A stretch of DNA of 7,461 bases from an uncultured Verrucomicrobiota bacterium (GTDB taxonomy: Bacteria > Verrucomicrobiota > Kiritimatiellia > RFP12 > UBA3636): NCBI GenBank assembly GCA_946534745.1, contig CAMNDA010000310.1:1-7461 (forward strand), in the 5' to 3' direction. Under the pieces are notes generated by a model that ran no database searches, was not told the DNA's origin, and saw only the letters and a program-made list of their open reading frames with translations. Made by a program: the position numbers and the translations under genes. Positions 1 through 5,368 of this stretch are shown piece by piece (positions within the stretch are counted from its first letter, which is position 1; every line of letters begins with the position of its first letter).

Positions 1-2857
1 CCAGCAGATGGGCCAGGTCAAGGAGGTCTCCTCCACCTCCTACGCCGGGCGCTCCATCATCTCCGTCGAGATGCAGGACCAATACGACAAGTCCACGCTG
101 CCGCAGGTCTGGGACGAGCTCCGCCGCAAGGTGAACGACCACGCCGCGTCCCTGCCGGCGGGGTGCGGCAGGCCGATCGTGGTCGACGACTTCGGCGACG
201 TCTACGGAATGTATTTCGTCATCTACGGCGACGGCTACTCGCTGGCGGAGCTCAAGGACTACGCGAAGACCCTCCGCCGCGAGCTCCTGCTCTGCGACCA
301 GGTGGCCAAGATCGACATGACCGGCGACCGGAACGAGGTCGTCTACTTCGAGATCTCCCGCGCCCGCCTCGCCCGCCTCGGCGTCCCCCTCTCCGAAATC
401 CAGGCCCTCATCGCCGGCCAGAACCAGGCCGTCCAGGCCGGCCACCTCACCGTCGGCGACAAGTACATCCGCATCGACCCCACCGGCAAGCTCGGCGATC
501 TCGACGAGCTCGGCGACCTGCTCGTCGTCCGCAGCGACTCCGCCACCCGCCCCTCCGTCCGCCTCCGCGACATCGCGACCATCCGCCGCGGCTACGAGGA
601 CCCGCCCTCCGCGATCCTGCGCTACAACGGCCACCCCTGCATCGCCCTCGGCGTCTCCACCGTCTCCGGCGGCAACGTCACCGTGATGGCGAAGGCCCTC
701 GAGCGGCGCCTCCGGGAGCTCGAGCCCACCACCCCCGTCGGCATCGAGATCGGGATGATCTCCAACCAGGCCGAGACCGTCGAGGCCGCCATCTCGGGCT
801 TCATGGTCAACCTGCTCGAGGCCGTCGTCATCGTCATCGCCGTCCTCCTCTTCTTCATGGGCCTCCGCTCGGGCCTCATCATCGGCGGCGTCCTGGTCCT
901 CACGGTGATGGCCACGCTCGCCGTGATGAAGCAGCAGGGCGTCCTGATGGAGCGCATCTCGCTCGGCGCCTTCATCATCGCGCTCGGGATGCTCGTCGAC
1001 AACTCCATCGTCGTCTGCGACGCCGTCCTCGTCGCCGCCCAGAAGGGCCTCGACAAGGTCAAGGCCGCCTGCGAGGTCGTGGCGCAGAACATGTGGCCGC
1101 TCCTCGGCGGCACCGTCATCGCCATCCTCTCCTTCGCCCCCGTCGGCGCCTCGCAGGACTCCTCCGGCGAATACTGCCGCTCGCTCTTCATCGTCCTGAT
1201 GGTGTCGCTGCTCTTCTCCTGGGTCTTCGCGATCGCCCTCACGCCGCTGCTCTCCGCCGACTTCCTCACGTCCGGCAGGAAGAAGGCGGGCGCGGCGGAC
1301 GCCGACCCCTACGGCGGCCGGTTCTACCGCGCCTACCGCGCCGCCCTCGCCGCCTGCCTCCGCCACCGCGTCCTCGTCCTCGCCGTGCTGGCCGTGATGC
1401 TCCTCGCCGCCTTCAAGGGCTTCGGAAACGTCCGGCAGATCTTCTTCCCGGACTCCACGCGCCGGCAGATGATGGTCCACTTCTGGATGCCCGAGGGCAC
1501 CTCCATCCGCGCCACCGACCGCGGCCTCACGACCCTTGCCGAATACGTCCGCACCCTCGACGGCGTCACCGGCACCACGCAGCTGGCCGGCACCGGCGGC
1601 CTGCGCTTCATGCTCACCTACGCCGCCGAGAACGACGATGCCGCCTACGGCATCCTCTTCGTCGATCTCGACGACTACCGGCGCGTCCCCGAGATCACCG
1701 CCAAGGTCGACGAGTTCGCCTCCGCGAACCTCCCCGACGCGATGGTCTCCTGCCAGCGCTTCGCCCTCGGCCCCGGCGACGCGCAGAAGATCCAGCTCCG
1801 CATCCTCGGCACCGACGCCGACACCGTCCGCCGCCTCGGCCAGAAGGCCCTCGACGCCTTCCACGCCGACGGCCGCCTCGTCGAGGTGCAGACCGACTGG
1901 CGCAACCGCACCGACCTCGTGCGCCCCGTCGTCTCCCCGGCCCGCCTCCGCGCCCTCGGCATCACCCGCCAGGAGGTCGCCAAGGCCCTCCGGGCCGCCA
2001 CCGACGGCGTCTCCATCGGCACCTGGCTCGAGGGCGACGAGTCGCTCGACATCCGCCTCCGCGCCCCCGAGTCCGAGCGCGACGACCCCGACGCCCTCGC
2101 CGCCGCCTGGTTCCGGCCCGACTCCCTCGGCCGGTCCATCCCCCTGATGCAGGTCCTCACCCGGTTCGAGACCGCCTCCGAGGACCCCATCATCAAGCGC
2201 CGCAACCGCCTCCTCTGCCTCACCGTCAAGGCCAATCCCGGGCTCGGCGAGAACGCCGCCGCCGCCGTCGCGCGCCTCCGCCCGCGCATCGAGGAGCTCG
2301 CCGCCACCTTCCCGGAGGGCTACCGGGTCGAATGGGGCGGCGAGGTGGAGAGCTCCGAAAACGCCAACGCCAGCATCTTCGCGAAGCTGCCGTCCATCGT
2401 CGCGCTGATGTTCCTCATCACCGTCTTCCTCTTCAACTCCATCCGCAAGCCGCTCGTCATCTTCTGCACCGTGCCGCTGATCCTCGTCGGCGTCGTCGCG
2501 GGGCTGCTGCTCTTCGACCAGCCCTTCGGCTTCATGGCGCTGCTGGGCCTGCTCTCGCTCATCGGGATGCAGATCAAGAACGCGATCGTGATCATCGACG
2601 AGATCAACGCCCGGCTGGCCGCCGGCGACGCGCCGGTCGACGCGGTGCTCTCGGCGGGCGTCACGCGCCTGCGCCCGCTGGGCCTCGCGGCCGCGACGAC
2701 CGTCCTGGGGATGATCCCGCTCGTCGCCGACCCGTTCTACGCCGCGATGTCCGTCACCGTGATGTGCGGCCTGGCCTTCGCCACCCTCCTCACGCTCGTC
2801 GTCATCCCGGTCTTCTACGCCCTCTTCTTCCGCCTGCCGAAGCCCGCGGCGAAGTGA
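1..2857 (+). CDS. RND-family multidrug/solute efflux permease (AcrB/HAE-like), 5' truncated
   Basis: This is the inner-membrane pump subunit of a tripartite RND efflux system, which expels drugs or other solutes by proton antiport. The first full codon in the window is at 2 and the frame is open to TGA at 2855-2857. The ATG at 8 is internal: the residues after it (QVKEVSSTSYAGRSIISVEM) match the porter domain about 70 residues into family members of some 1020-1060 residues, so TM1 and the true start lie upstream. Counting from that ATG, porter subdomains fill about 1-265, TM2-TM6 about 266-420, TM7 about 455-472, the second porter half about 475-795, and TM8-TM12 from about 800 to the end. 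TM4 carries GMLVDNSIVV, with D331 at the first proton-relay aspartate and N332 where AcrB has a second Asp. TM10 carries K857 in IKNAIVII, the relay lysine. No adaptor or outer-membrane gene is visible; an adaptor gene may lie upstream. The family is clear; the substrate is unknown. Confidence 0.93.
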   Translation, partial: QQMGQVKEVSSTSYAGRSIISVEMQDQYDKSTLPQVWDELRRKVNDHAASLPAGCGRPIVVDDFGDVYGMYFVIYGDGYSLAELKDYAKTLRRELLLCDQVAKIDMTGDRNEVVYFEISRARLARLGVPLSEIQALIAGQNQAVQAGHLTVGDKYIRIDPTGKLGDLDELGDLLVVRSDSATRPSVRLRDIATIRRGYEDPPSAILRYNGHPCIALGVSTVSGGNVTVMAKALERRLRELEPTTPVGIEIGMISNQAETVEAAISGFMVNLLEAVVIVIAVLLFFMGLRSGLIIGGVLVLTVMATLAVMKQQGVLMERISLGAFIIALGMLVDNSIVVCDAVLVAAQKGLDKVKAACEVVAQNMWPLLGGTVIAILSFAPVGASQDSSGEYCRSLFIVLMVSLLFSWVFAIALTPLLSADFLTSGRKKAGAADADPYGGRFYRAYRAALAACLRHRVLVLAVLAVMLLAAFKGFGNVRQIFFPDSTRRQMMVHFWMPEGTSIRATDRGLTTLAEYVRTLDGVTGTTQLAGTGGLRFMLTYAAENDDAAYGILFVDLDDYRRVPEITAKVDEFASANLPDAMVSCQRFALGPGDAQKIQLRILGTDADTVRRLGQKALDAFHADGRLVEVQTDWRNRTDLVRPVVSPARLRALGITRQEVAKALRAATDGVSIGTWLEGDESLDIRLRAPESERDDPDALAAAWFRPDSLGRSIPLMQVLTRFETASEDPIIKRRNRLLCLTVKANPGLGENAAAAVARLRPRIEELAATFPEGYRVEWGGEVESSENANASIFAKLPSIVALMFLITVFLFNSIRKPLVIFCTVPLILVGVVAGLLLFDQPFGFMALLGLLSLIGMQIKNAIVIIDEINARLAAGDAPVDAVLSAGVTRLRPLGLAAATTVLGMIPLVADPFYAAMSVTVMCGLAFATLLTLVVIPVFYALFFRLPKPAAK

Positions 2858-2858
2858 T

Positions 2859-2891
2859 CCGCCGCCCCGCATCCCGGTGGTCGGGCGGCGG
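2859..2891. terminator. GC-rich hairpin between convergent genes, possible bidirectional terminator
   Basis: Left arm CCGCCGCCC (2859-2867) is perfectly complementary to right arm GGGCGGCGG (2883-2891), around a 15-base loop. Bulging one C extends the stem to 10 pairs. It nearly fills the 37-base gap between the stop codons of the RND gene (plus) and the TPR gene (minus), where a shared terminator is expected. No T-run follows on either strand, so it is not a textbook intrinsic terminator. Simple G/C-rich arms can also arise by chance at this base composition. Confidence 0.4.
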
Positions 2892-2894
2892 GCG

Positions 2895-3758
2895 TCAGGG
2901 CGCGGCGCGGAGGGCGTCCAGCTCGCGCGCGACGAAGAGGACGGTCGGATGGTCGGGGGCGACGCGGCGCGCCGCTTCCAGCAGGGCGGAGAGGGCAGGG
3001 GAGTCCCCGCGCTCCCGGGCCGATTCGGCGAGGTGGGAGAGGGCGTCGAAGAAGGCGACGTATTCGCCCTCGTTCAGGGCCTCCCGTCCGCGCACGAGCT
3101 CCACCGCGGCGCGGAACGCCTCCTCCGCCTTCGCGTCGTCGCGGACCGCCTCGGCGCGATAGGCCTGCCCGAGCGTGTCGGCCAGCTCGATCGACGAGGG
3201 GTTGAGGTGCCGCCCCTCCTCGGCGATGCGCAGGGCGAGCTCCTCGTCCTTCAGCATGCGCAGGGCGACGTGGAAGGCCGAGCCCCACGCCTCGACGTTG
3301 TGCGGGTCGGCGCGCGCGGCCGCCCAGAACCAGGGCATCAGCTCCACCGAGCGCTCGCCGTCGAGGTGCCGGTGGACCTCCGGGGCACGGATGCCGGCGT
3401 TGATCCAGCGCCACGGGTCGGGCCCGTGCGACTCGTGGTCGTCCTCGTCTTCGTGTTCGTGCTCGTCGCGGTCGTGCTCCTTCTCGCACTCCTCGCACGT
3501 CTCGCCCTCGCCGTGCTCGTGATGGTGGTGATGGAGATCGTGCATGTCGGAGACGCCGCCGTGGAAGTAGGAGTCGGCCTCGCGGACCATCGCGCCGGCG
3601 AGGTCCTTCCGGGCGTCGCCGAGCAGGACGGCGAGCAGGTCGCCGCCCTCCAGGCCCTGCGGGCGGCGCGCCGCGTCCGCCCGCGCCAGCAGGCCCGCGC
3701 ACAGCGCGGCGGCGGCCGCGGCCCCCGCCGCGCCGCAGATGGCGGGAAGGCGTCTCAC
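2895..3758 (-). CDS. Membrane-anchored or exported protein with His/acidic-rich segment and TPR-like C-terminal half
   Basis: I do not recognise this 287-residue protein. The start chosen is GTG at 3758-3756. It overlaps the permease stop by 4 bases (GTGA) and places a short basic end (VRRLP) before an Ala/Leu-rich hydrophobic stretch at about 5-25, which reads as a signal peptide or membrane anchor. No convincing lipobox is seen. No strong Shine-Dalgarno precedes the GTG, so translation probably depends on coupling to the permease. Residues 57-75 (AMVREADSYFHGG onward) lead into an extreme segment at 73-111 with 12 His and 18 Asp/Glu, including five consecutive His (76-80), several EH or HE pairs and a CEEC pair (C88, C91). 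This composition is typical of Zn, Ni, Co or Cu binding. From about 115 to the end, amphipathic helices resemble TPRs (for example WFWAAARADPHNVEAWGSAF), suggesting protein-protein contacts. As the last gene of the ABC operon it is probably the extracytoplasmic partner of that transporter; this role is inferred. Confidence 0.85.
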   Translation of the reverse strand: MRRLPAICGAAGAAAAAALCAGLLARADAARRPQGLEGGDLLAVLLGDARKDLAGAMVREADSYFHGGVSDMHDLHHHHHEHGEGETCEECEKEHDRDEHEHEDEDDHESHGPDPWRWINAGIRAPEVHRHLDGERSVELMPWFWAAARADPHNVEAWGSAFHVALRMLKDEELALRIAEEGRHLNPSSIELADTLGQAYRAEAVRDDAKAEEAFRAAVELVRGREALNEGEYVAFFDALSHLAESARERGDSPALSALLEAARRVAPDHPTVLFVARELDALRAAP

Positions 3759-4537
3759 AGGCTTTTGCGCTCGAAGAGGAACCGGGCGAGCAGCAGCAGC
3801 AGCAGCGCGTAGGCGATGCCGTAGCCCGCGGCCGCGAGGAAGACGGCGGGGTCGACGCCGCCCCAGCCGTGGACGAGGCGCTGCCGCATGTCGAAGAACT
3901 CCGCGTGCGGGGCGATCCAGTAGGCGGCGCGCGCCAGCAGGCGCACCGGGCCCCGCGCGCCCTCCGCGAACTCGGGCAGGCGCCGGCCGAAGAAGAGCAT
4001 CGCGGGGAAGAGGATGGCGAGCAGCGTCGCGTTGGCGGAGGGCGTCAGCAGGAAGGACCCCGCCACGGCCGCCGCCACGACGAGCGCCGAGAACACCGCG
4101 TGCAGCGCGAAGGCCTGGAGGAGGCAGAGCGAGAGGCCGTCCCCGCCGCGCAGCGCGGACGAGACCGCCCAGAGCGCGTAGAAGAACGCCAGGGCGGACC
4201 ACGCCGCGACGACCCCGCCGACGTACTTCCCGGCGAGCAGTTCGCCGCGGGAGACGGGCTTGGCGAGGAGCGGGTAGATGCTCCGGCTCGCGAACTCGCC
4301 CGGGAAGAGGCGCGCGCCGACGCCCAGGGAGACGAAGATCGAGTAGCCCCAGACGAGCAGCAGCGCGGCGTCGTCATAGAAGCGCGTGGCGCCGGCGGTT
4401 CCGAACGGGCGCGCCAGCGAGAGCGGGACGAGCAGCGCGAGGGCCAGGACCAGCAGCGCGAACAGGTCGTTGCGGCGCCACAGCTCGAGCAGCGAGAGCC
4501 GGACGAGCGCGCCGATGCGGCGAAGGCGCCTCCTCAT
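3755..4537 (-). CDS. ABC-2 type transporter permease
   Basis: A 260-residue integral membrane protein, probably the channel half of the exporter powered by the ATPase encoded just upstream. The ATG at 4537-4535 overlaps the ATPase stop (ATGA) and has a GGGAG Shine-Dalgarno 8 bases before it. The N-terminus is strongly basic (MRRRLRRIG), as expected for a cytoplasmic end. Six hydrophobic segments can be seen at about 25-41, 57-75, 105-125, 137-162, 168-183 and 232-254. Between TM2 and TM3 lies the conserved ABC-2 loop, read here as EFASRSIYPLLAKPVSRGEL (81-100), which in the family contacts the ATPase. The length and topology match ABC-2/NosY-like permeases, which probably work as dimers with two ATPase copies. 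The stop overlaps the GTG of the downstream TPR gene, so all three proteins are likely made together. The substrate cannot be read from the sequence. The NosY resemblance is only at family level, because no nos genes are present. Confidence 0.9.
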   Translation of the reverse strand: MRRRLRRIGALVRLSLLELWRRNDLFALLVLALALLVPLSLARPFGTAGATRFYDDAALLLVWGYSIFVSLGVGARLFPGEFASRSIYPLLAKPVSRGELLAGKYVGGVVAAWSALAFFYALWAVSSALRGGDGLSLCLLQAFALHAVFSALVVAAAVAGSFLLTPSANATLLAILFPAMLFFGRRLPEFAEGARGPVRLLARAAYWIAPHAEFFDMRQRLVHGWGGVDPAVFLAAAGYGIAYALLLLLLARFLFERKSL

Positions 4538-5265
4538 GCCACGACTCCCTTCTCCAGGACGTCGAGGAACAGGCGCTCGAGGTTGCCGCGTCCGTCGCCG
4601 GCGAGGCGGTCCACCGGGCCGTGGTAGATGCAGCGCCCGCGCTTCATGATCGCGACATGGTCGCACAGCAGCTCCGTCTCCCCCAGCTCGTGGGAGGAGA
4701 AGAAGATCGACTTGCCGCGGTCGCGGAGGCGGCGCAGCAGGTTGCGGAAGTGGATGCGGGCGAGCGGGTCGAGGCCGGTGAACGGCTCGTCGAGGACGAG
4801 CAGGTCGGGATCGTGGAGGAGGGCCTGCGCGATGCCGGCGCGCTGGAGCATGCCCTTGGAGTAGGTGCGGAGGGGGCGCCGAGCGGCGTCGGCGAGCTCG
4901 ACCTCCTCCAGCAGCTCCTCCGTGCGGGAGCGGACCGTCCGGCGGTCCATGCCGCACACGCCGCCGTAGAAGGCGAGCAGCTCGCGGACGTTGAGGTAGG
5001 GGTAGTAGTAGGCCGTCTCCGGCATGTAGCCGATGCGGGCGCGGGTGGCCGCGTCGGCGGGGTCGCCGCCGAAGAGGCGCACCGTCCCGGACGTCGGGCG
5101 GAGAAGCCCGATCAGCATCTTGATGGTCGTGGTCTTCCCGGCGCCGTTCGTGCCGAGGAACCCCGTCACCTCGCCCCTTGCGAGCGAGAGCGTGAGGTCG
5201 TCCACGGCCTTCAGCGCGCCGAACGACCGGCAGACCCCGGAGAGCTCGAAGACGTTTTCGTTCAT
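4534..5265 (-). CDS. ABC transporter ATP-binding protein (ABC-2/CcmA-NosF type)
   Basis: A 243-residue cytoplasmic ATPase that drives the downstream ABC-2 permease. Motifs appear in order: Walker A GTNGAGKT (38-45, catalytic-site K44); a Q-loop position read as E83 in GYMPE, usual in this subfamily; signature YSKGM (135-139); Walker B LLVLDE (155-160, D159 and E160); D-loop GLDP (164-167); and H-loop H192 in FFSSHEL. All catalytic positions are intact and the length is normal. The ATG at 5265-5263 was chosen because MNENVFELSGVCRSFG aligns with the usual first strand of the fold; the frame stays open further upstream but without family-like sequence. No Shine-Dalgarno precedes it, and a -10-like box sits 7 bases before the ATG, so its mRNA is predicted to be leaderless. 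It is the first gene of a three-gene operon. Confidence 0.95.
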   Translation of the reverse strand: MNENVFELSGVCRSFGALKAVDDLTLSLARGEVTGFLGTNGAGKTTTIKMLIGLLRPTSGTVRLFGGDPADAATRARIGYMPETAYYYPYLNVRELLAFYGGVCGMDRRTVRSRTEELLEEVELADAARRPLRTYSKGMLQRAGIAQALLHDPDLLVLDEPFTGLDPLARIHFRNLLRRLRDRGKSIFFSSHELGETELLCDHVAIMKRGRCIYHGPVDRLAGDGRGNLERLFLDVLEKGVVA

Positions 5266-5272
5266 GCACCCG

Positions 5273-5301
5273 ATTCTAGCACACCGCCGCCCGCGGCGCA
5301 A
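5273..5301 (-). promoter_or_regulatory. Predicted sigma70-type promoter of the ABC operon, leaderless
   Basis: Read on the minus strand, TTGCGC (5301-5296) and TAGAAT (5278-5273) are separated by exactly 17 bases. The -10 box matches TATAAT at 5 of 6 positions and is preceded by TGC, an extended -10 feature. The -35 matches only the TTG. The box ends 7 bases before the ATG at 5265, so transcription should begin at or next to the start codon. This is a sequence-based prediction only. Confidence 0.5.
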
Positions 5302-5332
5302 AGCCGTGCGCTCCGAGAATGCCGGCGCATCC

Positions 5333-5361
5333 TTGCCCGGGGCGCGGGGGCGTGGTAGACT
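5333..5361 (+). promoter_or_regulatory. Predicted sigma70-type promoter of the UvrA-like gene, leaderless
   Basis: TTGCCC (5333-5338, 4 of 6 against TTGACA) and TAGACT (5356-5361, 4 of 6 against TATAAT) are separated by 17 bases. The -10 box ends 7 bases before the ATG at 5369, the same geometry as the divergent promoter on the other strand. No Shine-Dalgarno is present before this ATG. The predicted start of transcription therefore falls at the start codon. Each box is a modest match; the spacing and the mirrored arrangement add support. Confidence 0.45.
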
Positions 5362-5368
5362 CCGCGCC

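Noticed and set aside
163..3162. A 999-codon open frame on the plus strand overlapping the RND gene
   Set aside because: Its translation is mostly Arg/Pro/His, typical of an out-of-frame shadow in GC-rich DNA, and it overlaps a clear RND gene.
3684..3758. Lipoprotein signal on the TPR protein (cysteines 8 and 20)
   Set aside because: Neither cysteine is preceded by a proper lipobox (PAIC and AALC), so an uncleaved anchor or ordinary signal peptide is more likely.
2895..4202. A longer 435-codon version of the TPR protein
   Set aside because: The extra N-terminal part overlaps the permease gene deeply and reads as Arg/Ala-rich shadow; the GTG at 3758 gives the coupled overlap and the signal-like N-terminus.
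5302..5332. Possible operator TGCGC-N13-GCGCA between the two divergent promoters
   Set aside because: The arms are only 5 bases and GC-only apart from one base each; this is expected by chance at such base composition.
3739..5358. A 539-codon plus-strand open frame opposite the ABC operon
   Set aside because: Arg/Ala/Gly-rich shadow; the minus strand encodes intact ABC ATPase and permease motifs.
5306..5368. Upstream in-frame GTG (5306) or TTG (5333) starts for the UvrA-like gene
   Set aside because: The extension has no family resemblance and would run through the predicted promoter; the ATG at 5369 fits the family length.
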